Below are positions 45,901 through 56,800 of a stretch of 64,000 nucleotides of DNA, piece by piece. The stretch lies in assembly GCA_018857735.1 (NCBI GenBank), contig JABMCL010003210.1, positions 407,001-471,000 on the forward strand. Reading direction: 5' to 3'. This stretch comes from Alviniconcha marisindica. Lineage: Eukaryota > Mollusca > Gastropoda > Provannidae. The translations under genes and the position numbers were made by a program. Below the pieces are notes generated by a model. It was not told the origin of the DNA and ran no database searches. It saw only the letters and a list, made by a program, of their open reading frames with translations. How positions within the stretch are numbered: position 1 is the stretch's first letter; every line of letters begins with the position of its first letter.

Positions 45901-48900
45901 GGTGGGTGACTTCACAGTGTTCATTTAAAAAAGCTTATCCCTCCGTCAACTTTATTTTTTAGTACCTTTTGTCCTTTTTCTTGCGCACCTTTTGGCACTA
46001 ATATATGACTTAGTGCCAAAAAATCGCAAGAAAAGAGGACCAGGGGGACTAGAAAAAAAGTTGACAGGATGGAGGAGTAATGCATTTTTGAATAACACAT
46101 GTGAAATCATCCACCCGTGAAGGGAGAAGGGAGTGCTGCTCCTTTAAAAATTGACTTTTTGGGCCCAAAAAGGGGCCAAAAAAAGGAAAGGACTAGAAAA
46201 TAAAGTGACAGGATGTGAGTGAGTAATGCATTTTTTGAATGAACACATGTGAAGTCATCCACCAGTGAAGACAGGCATGGTCACTATAATTATGTCGAAC
46301 GTTATTATTTCCACAGCTCGTGTTGTAATTGTAATGTTCAACATCTAACTTGACGACTTTAACCGGCATAAATTTTAATTGTCTACCATATACAATGATT
46401 TGTTTGAAGACGTAGTTTTTAAACAAAACGAACTGCGTTAACGCAAGCAAAAAATGTAAAGAGTACGATCAGAATATATGTTTTTAACCAATCTGCTGTC
46501 GCACATTATGATTTCAACATGCACTCATGTTGTAAGAAACTCCGTAAAAAAAAATTTTCGAAAGCATCTGAACCAACTTTAGATCAACAGCAACAAAAAC
46601 TCACTCTGTATGCTAACATTCTGATACTTTTAAAAAATTTGGATAACCAATATAAAATATCGTATAAAAGGAAAATTTGAAAAATCTTTGAGAACGTTTA
46701 AATAAAGTTGAAGTTCGGGCTTCAAAAATATTACCACACACCTTTCGATATCGAACCCTTTCCATGCGGCCATGTGCAAAAGCAAATGACCGGAGTATAA
46801 AATGGCTGACCGGAAGTAATGCAAAACCGCGAAAACTTATTTTTTTCCCCTTTTTCTTGTTTAATTTAAAACTTGTTTAATGTTTTTTATTGCAACAATT
46901 TTATGAAGAATGGCAAATATATTTTAAAAATACCCAACATTTGGCGTAAAATAAAACATTGGGCCTGATGCGGGGACTACCACAGGACTGGGGTAAAGTT
47001 TCGACGAAAAAAAAGTCCTTCTTCACTAGATTTTCTGCGGATGCTGGGGTGAAACATTTCAACAACATAACGTTCGACCAGGGATATTTGGAGCCTCTAA
47101 TCCAAAAACAAAACTTTGTGATAATCGATTTTATATATATTATGCATGTGTAAAGCGAAACCTCTGTGCAAATCGGTGACGAGGAAAATTTTTATTCTCA
47201 TGACGTGAAAGAAAGCATCGAAAGCACTCACCCCGAGGTGTCCGTTTTCAGGGGTCGAATTTTCGTGGCCTTTTCCTTTCAAAAAATAAAATTTCTCCAG
47301 CTGCTCCGATTTGGAGCTATTGTTTCCACTTTTTGATACTGACCAATTTTGAACCAACACAAAGCAAAACAAAACAAAGAACATTTTTTTGAAGGGAAAA
47401 AAACCAAAAACCCCATAACAAATGACAGGAAAAGGGCGCTTGATTTATTTTAAAAATAAAACAAAAAAATCATTTAGCAAGTAACACCATTTAAAAAAGC
47501 TTTTATATACATTTTAGGTCTGAAAAAGATAACGTGAAGGAGTCTAGAAAAAACATTTAAAAACGGACACCTGAATCTGTCGGATGCACACAGGACACAA
47601 TGTTTGTTTTGATTTAATCCTTTAATTTTAAAGATTGCTAAATCTGTGGGGAAAATAAACATCCATCGTTTATAAAAGACAGTAAAACTTAAATTGGCTC
47701 AATTCACTTTTTATTTTATATTCAAAATCATAACAATGATGTCCATAGACGATTTTAAATTTTTTTTAAAAAAATGAAAATGAAACACAACATGAATCAA
47801 AAATGGATGTGTTTTTAAATTTAGAAGCATAGTTTTTCCATGACTGCAGCATGAAATAAGGTCATCAACGAATTTTTTTTACTTTTTTCTGTCGGATGTA
47901 ACGATTATTGGATGGACATAACATTTCCCATGCTCACAATACACAGCTTATAAAATAACGTGCTGATTTCCCCCTAAAAAAAATGTTACCCGCTGATTTA
48001 ATGACTGCAGACTAAACTCTTTATGTTGTTTTTTTAAAAACCCTTTTTAATTTTTCTTTGGTTAAAAAACCCTTTAACAAACTTCCCTTTCCCGTCTTGC
48101 CAGCTTAAACATTGTTTCCAATTGCAATTTTGGAAAACAAAAACCCAAAACCATTTTTAAAAGTGAGCAAGTGCCCTTTTAATTTTTTCAATAATCCCAC
48201 CCGGTTATAGATCCAAGCAATTTCATTACTGTACTGTTAGTAACCCGGGACCCGGGCAGACGACGCTTTTGTTTTTTAAAGCGGCGTTTTGCGTAACGCC
48301 ACATGGCCTTTCACAGCCGCCGGCAAAAGCCGCCGTTTCGCGCCATTTTCAAATCTGTTACTCCCTTAATATTGGAACACTTGTTGTTACCTCTCTTTGT
48401 TTACCCTAGTCCTTTTATGCACCAAGCCATGTGTAATATAATTTGCATCTTAGAATTTTATTTATGATATTATTAGGACGAAGGATCGAGCTTAATCAGA
48501 CAATAGCCGATGCCTCTCTGGGTTCCATTCTTTTTATAGCCGTCATCCTGCATGGCGCGTTCTCTGTTTAGAGTAGGCTACTAGTGAATAGTAGTGAATC
48601 GTTTGTTTTGACTTGATGAAAGTAAATTCTGTGTCGATCAGTGCTTTGTTGTATAGTACTTTGCTTAGCTGACTTCCATGTTAAGTGTTTATTTTGGGTT
48701 GAAATTAACTTATTAAATATTGTGTTACTGTAGAAGCTAAGTTGTATTCATAGACTACTTGGTTCACTTTCAGCGCTGTCAGCGCTGCTGCGACAAAAAT
48801 AACGCGCCCCAGGCGAAAGGTCGCACCGATTTGTTTTAGTGCTAGTCTTGAGTGTGTCTTGCTTCTCTTTACAGAGCGTTGTATTGTAATTGTTATGTAC

Positions 48901-51900
48901 CATTTAACCCCTTGGGAGCGTGCACTTTATTCTGATGTAAGTTTTATTGACAGTTTATTTTTGTACATTGTGTTAGTTGTGATTTAGTTGTACGAATCTG
49001 CTTATAGATAGGTGCAAGCCACGCTTCCCACTCTTGTTGTAAATAAAATAAGTCATGTGTGTACATTTTGTTTATATGTTTTAAAAGGTTGTAATTGTAG
49101 CTTTCATTTGATGTTTTTCATGTTTTAATTAGTTTAGATATTGTTGAGGAAACTGTATTTGTGCGGGCCAAGGAAACACAATTGTCAGCCATTTTGTGGT
49201 CCAAGGGCCGATTTCATTGTAGCCGGCGATAGCGTGTGTTCCTTGCGGCCCGCGCCGTTCTCTTCTATGCGTGCGCGTGAGGATTTTGGGGTGTGCTGAG
49301 AAAGTTGTCTGCTGCTGTAGAATAAAAGCCTGATTGCTACCGTTCGCCTGCTGTGGTCTCCATTTTTGACCGACTCCGCTGCCTGGGTTACTTTCCTTCT
49401 ACGCTCCACTCCACTCCATTACATAAAGTAATGCACTGTCGGATGCCTCACATATCAGAGGACACAATGGAATATTTAACACTGGACAGTCAGTATGTGA
49501 CTTAGAAAAAGTACAGCCAAGTTATCATTATTAATATATTCTTTCCATGACAAAACGAAAACCAGTGAAATTACAAATGTTACATTCACCCTATTACCCA
49601 TGTTAACAGCAGGGTAAAATCAAATACGAAAGACACTTGATTTGGCATTCAAGTCTCACTACCTGGAATAACAACTGTAACACATTGTAAGTAACCAGAA
49701 ACAGTAATGCAAAATCTGGAAACTGATGACAAAGCATAGAGAATTTCCCATGCTAACACTAATTCTTCCCATCCTAATAAATTTAAAAGATTTGTTTTCA
49801 CTTTCAGTGAGTTGGCACTTCAGCATTGAGACATATCTATATTTCTCTGCTGTTCCTAAGTACTGCAGTGCTTCCCAGGATGAATCTGGCTTCATGCTCC
49901 ACTAATGTTATCCCTGCTGGAGCATCGACCTCTTTAGCCTGAAAAGAAACATGCATGTGTACAAAATAAGGCAATATAACAACTGTTTTTGAGGATATGT
50001 CTCCTTATTTATAGGTATGCAACTCTGGAGACCTACATGCATATAAGATATTGTGTGTGTCCGTATGCCGGCACGTGTGTGTGTTTGCGGCCACCCGGAC
50101 TATATATATATATACGTATCTATATCAGACATTAGGTAATATACTAACAATTATATATATATATATATTATATATATATATATATAATATTAGATTAGCA
50201 TGGATCCAAAATATTAGCGTAGTTGAAACATAATAACACAAATACCAGGTTACCCCCTCCTTTTTTAAATTTCTGTTCATTTGGTCTTTTCATCCCTAAT
50301 AACTTCCACCCCCACCCTACATTGTGCCACAGTGTATTGTATTTTGTGTTGTATGAATTTTTTGTTTTCATGTTGCATATTTATAGTGAATTGTCACAAT
50401 AATGCTACTTTATATGCGGCCACTGTATTGATTTGTACTGGCAATGCACATATAAAAACATCTGTTAAGAAATTCTATTCTGGCTTTCATTAGTTTCAGC
50501 ACACACTTTAGAATGCGCATCTGTCCTGCTAGAAATAGAATCAAACAACAATTAACAATATACTTTATTCATCCCAGGGAAATGGGAAGGCCTGGGAAGA
50601 TAAAAAAAATAATCTCCCTAATCACAATGTTATTGTTAATGTCATGGTAATGCTTCTTTTCTTTTTTCTTTTCTTTTTTGTTATTGTTGATGTTGTTGCT
50701 GAATGTTTGTACAATTTGTATAATTAGATAATTTACGGCTATGCCTTTTTTTAAACTCTTAGTTCACATCACAGACAGCAATAATAAACCTGTAGAGTTG
50801 CAGAAGTGTATTGAGGAGTAAGAATTTGTGTCATGGCATCATGCTGTTCTGATCGACTGAACAAATGAAAAAAAAACGCTGTCCGACAACAGGCAAATCA
50901 ACTGCGAAATGTTTGCCATCGTAAACACGGGTATTTTCGCCATTACGAAGTAAACACTTGAACGTATAAGTTTTTCTCTTTCAGTTTCAATCGAAACACT
51001 AAGAAAAAACTAGTTCGTTGATCGAAACTTGGACATTACTGTGCAAAATTTGGTCTCTCGCGATCAAAACACTGACCTAAGAGAAACAGCTGGCTATCGA
51101 ACGAAGACATCACTTTGAATTTGCACACTGCCGACCGAAACCTGTTTAATAATAGTCACTTCGCTTACAATTACGAATGAAAAGCAAAAATAAGGTTTAT
51201 AAATGAAAAGTAATATTTAATCTGTCGGACGCAACAAAATTTTTGATCAAAACGTAAAAAGGTACATGCCCCAAATCAAAATTCACTCACGTTCCTTGTT
51301 GCACCAGTTTGAAGGAAAGTAGGCGCAAAAAAGTGAGTAAACAGGGCCGCGCTTTGGCAAAAAGCCCGGTCCAAAATCGACGTTTACCCCCAGAATGGCA
51401 ATTTTTTTAAGGACTACAAAAAAAAACTTGAAATTTAATTGTTCTTTTTAGCGATGGAACCCAAATTTTTTTATTATCCGTTTGACAAAAAACACTGTTT
51501 TAGCCCCGCTCCTTTTTTTCACCACCACACCGCGTGAATGTGCAGCGAACGTTTTCTCACAGGGAACCGGCCCCAAAGCTTTTCGTCGAAAAAAACATAT
51601 GTTTTTTTAAATTTTTAGTTTTACAAAATTTTGAGCGTTTTTCAGCATTAAACTTTGAATGTTGTCTGGCAAAAAAGGGAAAATGCCCAAAAAGAAGGCA
51701 AACAAAAGCTACCGTGCCCCGAATGCCCCCCCCTTTGCGTTTTCGGCACAGATTTGGTGTAAATTTTCAATTTACAAAACCCGATTTGGGGTCGTTTTTC
51801 TTTATATTCTTTGTATATTTTTCGAAAAAGAGGTTTTTCAGAGAAAACTTAAACCTGAAAAGATTTACAAAAAAATGGATGGTCCTCGCGAGCCCCTTTT

Positions 51901-52447
51901 TGGCACGGCTATAAAAATATAATAATTTTTCAGTTTTGACCCCCCCAAATTTGGCTGTTTTACCCCTTGAGTTTTTTACAAGGGGTCATTGGACCATCAT
52001 TTTCAATTTATATCAGGAGCACTGGATAATCAAGTAATTCAACTCCAAGAGATTATTTCGTTCCGGCACAGCATGGGGAAAATTAAAACGTCATAGTATT
52101 ACTATTAGTAACATTAAAGTATTTCTAAAGTGATACACACAGGCGCTCACACAAGTATTTCTTCAATCTTTGGCTACTAACGCTCTGGCACTATGTGAAC
52201 CCGGCCCAGTGTTAGTGTTACTGTTACTTACACTAGTTACAGTGTTAGTGATAGCTAAATATTTAGGTAGAACTAGAACAGTAGAACTACAAGTACTACT
52301 GTACTACTACCAGAAGTAGAAGCAAATACGGACGGTTTACCCGTTGCAATGAATTAAAAAGAATACTTACAGCCCCGAACATTTGTAGACAATGACATAT
52401 GGAATGTATGCCAAAGCTACGCAATTTCCAAAGTGGAAAAAAGTCAT
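36807..52447 (-). CDS. TMEM147: Transmembrane protein 147 (complete, 6 coding exons)
   Basis: Spliced minus-strand CDS: 52447-52371, 41448-41313, 40360-40224, 39348-39264, 38510-38389, 36942-36807. The total is 693 nt, 230 residues plus TAA, with all phases compatible. Human TMEM147 is 224 residues. Conserved blocks: [98 protein letters not shown] and [15 protein letters not shown]. It is a multi-pass ER membrane protein, known as a member of the NOMO-nicalin-TMEM147 (back-of-Sec61) complex of the multipass translocon. The gene is divergent from SORL1. Intron 1 is 10.9 kb and full of repeats. No damage to the ORF. Confidence 0.95.
36965..37247 (+). mobile_element. LINE 3' terminus with (ATT)n tail
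   Basis: The plus-strand peptide resembles [20 protein letters not shown] then LKTLLFAQAF in overlapping frames, the C-terminal end of CR1/L2-like ORF2. It is followed by a short 3' UTR containing AGCGCTTTATAAGAA and ends in a (ATT)n microsatellite, the usual 3' end of that clade. The copy is 5'-truncated. Confidence 0.78.
37493..38129. mobile_element. TIR DNA transposon, about 640 bp, non-autonomous
   Basis: The left end AGCCCGTTCTTAACTGGGCA, continuing AATGTTTGTTCGC, is the inverse of the right end with about 3 mismatches over 33 bp. The subterminal TTCGCCCAATTAAGAAC motif is repeated near 38047-38063. There is no transposase. A SINE-like piece with AGTCAAGTCAAGTCAATATA is nested near 37715-37830. 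Confidence 0.8.
38322..38340. repeat. Poly-C tract
   Basis: A run of about 18 C. Confidence 0.9.
38389..38510 (-). CDS. TMEM147: TMEM147 coding exon 5
   Basis: Encodes [40 protein letters not shown] plus two bases, between TTATCAG and GTAAGT. Aligns with the HYIVASAQVWMITRYDL region. Confidence 0.92.
38511..39263. other. TMEM147 intron 4
   Basis: Short TG, T, AAT and AC runs. The 38700-38760 stretch resembles a retroposon piece (AAGCGCAAAATC). No exon: a minus-strand frame near 39180 was tested and did not match the protein. Confidence 0.65.
39264..39348 (-). CDS. TMEM147: TMEM147 coding exon 4
   Basis: Encodes [28 protein letters not shown], between CTTTCAG and GTAAGC. One of the most conserved segments of the family. 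Confidence 0.95.
39507..39995. repeat. Tandem repeat, about 165-180-bp unit x 3, in TMEM147 intron 3
   Basis: Three diverged copies beginning near 39512, 39690 and 39855 share CACAGCCT then GTTTAGCCC, GACTGGCTAGGAAACCAGGC, CATCTGGAT, TTTCTGACTG and GTGCACACCTAGTGTCT. Confidence 0.8.
40224..40360 (-). CDS. TMEM147: TMEM147 coding exon 3
   Basis: Encodes [45 protein letters not shown], between TTTTGCAG and GTTTGT. Confidence 0.94.
40361..41312. other. TMEM147 intron 2
   Basis: Contains a retroposon tail at 40551-40586 and TA-rich microsatellite-like DNA near 40600-40720. Nothing else recognised. Confidence 0.6.
40551..40586 (+). repeat. Retroposon 3' tail
   Basis: TTGACTGGGTGTAAAACACC then AAGTTACTTACTTACT. 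This is the clearest plus-strand example of the shared tail. Confidence 0.6.
41313..41448 (-). CDS. TMEM147: TMEM147 coding exon 2
   Basis: Encodes [45 protein letters not shown]. Acceptor TTTTTTGCAG, donor GTAAGG. Confidence 0.94.
41640..41790 (+). mobile_element. LINE ORF2 C-terminal tail
   Basis: The frame reads [20 protein letters not shown] then [11 protein letters not shown], matching the end of CR1/L2-like ORF2. A sibling copy is at 58219-58390. Confidence 0.7.
42109..42243. repeat. Partial MITE copy
   Basis: Right half of the 12988-13212 family, ending GCTAATTAACTCCC then TTGTGTGTTGATT. Confidence 0.65.
43890..46000 (-). mobile_element. TIR transposon family A, copy B (inverted)
   Basis: Reverse complement of element A along its whole length, from GACTTAGTCCAAAAGGTGC at the left to GCGCACCTTTTGGCACTA at the right. 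It retains a 25-bp segment near 44350-44385 (also seen in copies C and D) that A lacks. Many small deletions and homopolymer expansions occur relative to A. Confidence 0.85.
46002..47395 (+). mobile_element. TIR transposon family A, copy C (internally deleted)
   Basis: Starts ATATGACTTAGTGCCAAAA directly after copy B. About 100 bp of the 5' end is repeated, then it jumps to the GACAGGCATGGTCACTATAA segment (homologous to 11390 in A), omitting roughly 900 bp. It continues to about 47395. Confidence 0.8.
48432..49423 (+). mobile_element. Putative solo LTR, copy G1
   Basis: Ends CTCCACTCCATTACA, with an AATAAA signal about 100 bp upstream near 49321. TGTAAT at 48432 mirrors ATTACA at 49423, as expected of an LTR. 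An inverted second copy (58444-59070) starts with TGTAATGGAGTGG and matches about 620 bp. No gag/pol sequence is next to it and no target duplication is obvious. The left boundary is uncertain. Confidence 0.6.
50101..50190. repeat. (TA)n microsatellite
   Basis: Interrupted TA repeats just before the F1 element. F2 is likewise preceded by (TA)n. Confidence 0.85.
50219..51925 (+). mobile_element. F-family repeat, copy F1
   Basis: Co-linear with 59371-61155 from AGTTGAAACATAATAACACA through GAGCCCCTTTTTGGCAC. There is no transposase. Compared with F2 it lacks many single bases and has substituted homopolymers, especially in 51240-51925. Confidence 0.8.
51926..52370. other. TMEM147 intron 1, promoter-proximal end
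   Basis: Nothing recognised apart from short GTTACTGTTAC-type runs near 52210-52250. Confidence 0.6.
52371..52447 (-). CDS. TMEM147: TMEM147 coding exon 1 (start)
   Basis: 25 codons plus [22 protein letters not shown] then YKCSG, followed by a GTAAGT donor. The frame stays open upstream, but family homology begins at this Met, which has A at -3. Confidence 0.94.
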
Positions 52448-52530
52448 TTTGATTCTTTTGCTTGACACAATCTGAAAGAACCTAGTTTTTACAGAAAAAA
52501 ACGAGACAGCGTGAAGCAGCCCGCTGATGG

Positions 52531-52552
52531 CGCTTCCGGTAAAACAGGAAGT
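52531..52552 (-). promoter_or_regulatory. Candidate paired ETS/GABP sites
   Basis: ACCGGAAGCG on the minus strand and ACAGGAAGT on the plus strand, 85-105 bp upstream of the TMEM147 ATG. Typical of TATA-less housekeeping promoters. Confidence 0.45.
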
Positions 52553-52938
52553 ACTAATTTTTAAAACTAAACGCAGAAAACTTCCAAATATCATGCATAA
52601 TGCAGGAGGGAAATGGTTGATATACCTATATATCTATTATATAAGACTTCGTGCTGAGTTGTACCAGAATCTTCACTAATTTGAGCTTTTTGCTATCAGA
52701 AAATTATAATACGTTTTAAATTATAGACTGTTTTTGTTTTTAGATGAAAGATCGATTTTTTCAGCTAAGAAAAAAATCACCAAAAAAATCACACCGCCAA
52801 GGGAGAAAAAGAATAAAAAGAAGGGAAAAAAAGTGATCTAGTCTAGCCTGAAAGAAAATTATTTAGTTTATTCATGTGTTTATAAACAATATTTTACATA
52901 CGGTTCTGTTGAACACGTCTCGCATGACTGCACTTCTT

Positions 52939-52955
52939 TACGTCATTGCGCAACG
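52939..52955 (+). promoter_or_regulatory. Candidate CRE/C-EBP composite site
   Basis: TTACGTCATTGCGCAAC contains a CRE-like TACGTCA overlapping the palindromic C/EBP core TTGCGCAA. It lies 32 bp before the SORL1 ATG. Confidence 0.4.
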
Positions 52956-52986
52956 AGACACGGAAAAAGTTAGAAGCACAACAAAC

Positions 52987-53259
52987 ATGGCGCGGAGTGG
53001 CAGGACTGCGCTCTTACTCGTGATCTTGTTTGAGATGTGCAGCTGTATACATGGGAAATATAGAAGGTTTGGCGCTGTCGCAAAGACACTGCATATGCCC
53101 CCACTTGCAGAAGCGGCAAAATGGGGCGAAAATTTTGTTGTGTTGCATGCAGGAGATCTTATGAAAGAGTTTGGCGAAGATCCTGTTGACGAAGTGGACG
53201 GATTTCTGCGACGTTTTCGTCGCGATACAAGTGACGTTAGAGGTATTGCCAGGACAATG
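52987..53259 (+). CDS. SORL1: SORL1 coding exon 1
   Basis: 91 codons: signal peptide, propeptide and RRFRRD furin-like site. Donor GTAAGT after ATG. Antisense frame 53014-53286 is a shadow. Confidence 0.85.
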
Positions 53260-53801
53260 GTAAGTGAAGCTGCTTAACATTTGCACTGTTACTGATATTG
53301 TCGGTTTTTGCTGTCCTTAAGACTAAGCAAAGGTAGTGGTGTGTGACCGGGAGTTGACACAAATTTGAGAGTAGGTCACTTGTTGAGTAGCGCGTGACGC
53401 TAACGCACTCGGATTCAGAAAGAGTAAACAATGTTAAGGGTACACATGTACGTGTGTACAAAATGCTCTGGCACATATACAGTGTTGCTTGGGACAGGGT
53501 TTGTCGTCACGACCACTATCTTTCTGATTCTTCCTCTTCTTTCAAGGCCACACTCGAGACACACCTGTTCAGTAATTATTAATAAACTGTCTTTTTCACA
53601 GCAACAGGATCATTATATAACCGTATGTGGTTGACTGGGCTCAAAGCATCAACTAGCTAACTCACTGATTCAGCCAGGACTTTACTAGCCAAGGAAAACA
53701 AACAACTTAAAAAAAGCATCCAACAACACACAACTGAGATCTCAACCAGAATTAAGTCATAGTAAAGTCTTGATAGTTTAGTTTTAGTTTCAGTACTGTT
53801 C

Positions 53802-53834
<33 letters not shown>

Positions 53835-56800
53835 CTTTTTTAAAAAAAATTAATTATAATAACGCTTCGTTTTGGGGCTTTCACTTTGGCAGCATGCAAA
53901 CAGTGTCTGCCAAAACTGGATCTGTTTGGTCTGACTACATTATAAGTAATAGTTCTCTACAATTCTGCTGTGCATTTCATAATAATTAATAGCTCTCTAC
54001 ATTTCTGCTGTGCATTTCGCAAACATCCTCTACATACTACCACTTGCCGTTACAAGTGTATTGATCAGTGATTTGTTTCCTCTGCGACTCAGAGTCAGAC
54101 TGTCTTCATCTCTATGCTTAGTCACTAACCCGCTGCTTGTCATTGATTTTGATGAATGATAACATTGACAGAGATCTATACGAATGATACTTATTTGTAG
54201 TAAAAAATAATAACAGTTAACACCCCAACATTTCCGATAATCGTGCATTTTCTGTTAATGTTATCATAATTATTTTACAATCCTGCTGATGTGAGACCAG
54301 TATTTAATATCACTAAATCAGTAAATAATGGCACTTGTATGGGAAAATGCCTGGTAAAGTGTCTTCTCACTGTTGGCTAGACTAGTAGTAATCTACTAGT
54401 AAGTATTTAGTAATTTAAGCAAAGGGAATTATTAAATAGTACCAGCTGTGCACTGTATTTGGGCCACTTGGCTCATTAGCAGAGTGTTGGTTTATGTTTG
54501 AATATATGTTAATGTGTGGCTCAACACTATTGTACTTTAGCTTAGTGAATAGTGTAGCCTGATTTCAGCACTTGCACAGCCACGCTTCATTACAGGCACA
54601 TTCATTATTTTTACTGTTCAGTTGATTAACCAGTTTGGCAGTTATTTACCTAGCAAAACAACAACAACAGGAGTTGATCAGATACTGGTTGTTTTGTTTG
54701 ACTAGTTTTCAAAATAAGCAAACCAACTAACCATAAAGGATATAAAATACACACACGCATGCACACACTCACATACACGCACACACACAGTGACATACAC
54801 ACACACAACACACGCACACAGCACACACACAAAATGCAGCACACACAGAGAGACAGAGACAGACAGACAGTGTGTTTGTGTGTGTGTGTTTTCTAGACAG
54901 GAAAGGATCAGGGTATGTGCTTTTAGAGCTCTAGTATTAGTACTGTAGTAAACTTAGTATAATTCTTTTTGATTTAGTGAAAAAAGGGGGAAAAAAGGGG
55001 GGTCAAAAAATAAATTTGACAGGAGTGAGTGAGAAATGCATTTTTGAATGAACACATGTGAAACCACCGTGAAGGGAAAAGGCAGTCGTCTTCTTCCTAA
55101 AAATTTTTGATTTTCATTGTTTTGTGACAAAATTTTGAAATTACACATTAACAACCCCACATACTGTGTGCAAATTGCATTTAAACTGTAAAAAAACCCA
55201 ATGATCTTACAAGATGTGACCACATAGATTCCCAAAAATAATTTTGTTTTTCTGGTCAACAGAACAGCAGCTAGCTGTTTTTTTGCAAAATAATGTTCAA
55301 CATACAGCCAGTTTTGAACTTTTTTAAAATGAATAAAAAGAACACATTTTTAAACATAAAAACATATTCAAAAAATTTGATATTTTTTCTCAAATTTAAG
55401 TTTCTTGACATAAACAGCAAATGGTAAAAAATTGTCGATTATTTTCAACAAAATTACAATGTGTTTTTCTTGATGAAAATATAAATCAAACTTTTTTTTT
55501 CTGTAAGTATAAGGAAAATAACTATTTCTTTTTTACAAATTTTTTTTTGGGGTTTTCATAAAGTAAAAACACAAAAACTTTTTTTCATAAAAAAAAAATA
55601 ATATTATTAAACAAAAGGAAGTGTTTTGTAAAAAAATGGGGCAATAAAGTGAGTGAACTTTTGCTGCTTTTGGGGGTCACAGGGAAAAACACACGCAACC
55701 TTCATCCATGCGTTTCTTGGTCATGGGTTTTGCCTAGGACAAAAATAGTTGAACAGTTTAAATTTAAAGTGAAAGAAATAATAATAATAAAAGAAAAAAA
55801 CGTAATAAAAATTACTAAAAGAAATCACAGCCCAAAAAATAATCTATAGATCGGCACCTTTCATTTTTAGAACTCTGGAAGGCAGGCAGGGTTCACTTAA
55901 TTATGTCAATGTTTTTATTTCCCAGCTGTGTGTAATCTTTTTAAAAATTTAAAAGCGACTTTAACCTGGTAAATTAATTTTTTACCATATTGATGATTTG
56001 TTTGAAATGTAGTTTGTAAAAAAAACAACTGCGTTAAAGGGAAGCAAAAAATGTAAAGAGACAAACAGAAAATTTCTTTTTTAACCAAACTGCGCGCACT
56101 TCGATTTTTAACCGCATCTGTGTAAAAAAAGGGAAAAAATTTCGAAAAATTGAACAAAATTTAGATCGACAGCCAAAAAAAATCACTCACTCCCTTTTGA
56201 TACTTTTAAAAGATTCGGATATACCGTATAAATATCATTGTTAAAGGGGAAAATTTGGCTAAATCTTGATGAAGTTTAAAAAATTTTAACGTTACGGTCT
56301 TCAAATATATTGCAAAAACAGCTTTCGCATATCAGAAGTCTCTTTCCCTGGGCCATGGCTAAAACAAATGACCCAGATGTATAACATGGCTGACCGGAAA
56401 AGGCAAAAGCCAAAAAATTAATTTTTTTCCCTTTTTTTGTTTAATTTAATATTTGTGGGGGGGTATTTATTGAACAATTTTTTGAAATGGCAAAAAAATT
56501 TTAAAAAAATACCAGACATTTCATAAAATCATTGGGCCTGACAGTGACGTACCACAGGACGGGGTAAAGTTTCCAAAAAGAAAGCCGTTCTTCACTTTAG
56601 GGGTTGGTCTGCCCCAAAAAAAAGACCAGGGATATTTTGGAGCCTTAACCCAAAAACAAAAAATTAGTGATAACGATTTTATTGCACTGGTAAAGCGATT
56701 CTTTCTGGCAAATCAGGAATGGGGTAATGTTTTTATTTCAGTCGGAATAAAGCATGAAACACTCACCGTGAGCATGTCCGTTTTCAGGGGTCGAATTTCG

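Larger units (their letters stand above)
41449..52370. other. TMEM147 intron 1 (10.9 kb, repeat-rich)
   Basis: Holds a LINE tail (41640-41790), a MITE half-copy (42109-42243), two head-to-head TIR elements (43890-47395), an LTR-like repeat (about 48432-49423) and an F-family element (50219-51925). The parts 42244-43889, 47396-48431 and 49424-50100 show no recognised gene. The 47.4-48.3 kb stretch is rich in A/T homopolymers. Confidence 0.7.
52448..52986. promoter_or_regulatory. Divergent TMEM147/SORL1 promoter
   Basis: 540 bp between opposite start codons. It has ETS-type sites (CGCTTCCGGT, i.e. ACCGGAAGCG on the minus strand, at 52531-52540, and ACAGGAAGT at 52544-52552). A CRE/C-EBP-like cluster, TTACGTCATTGCGCAAC, lies at 52939-52955 just before the SORL1 start. 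No TATA box is evident. Confidence 0.55.

Noticed and set aside
52876..52986. Upstream in-frame Met of SORL1 (52876)
   Set aside because: It would put about 37 polar residues before the signal peptide. Met 52987 has a better context and a clean signal sequence.
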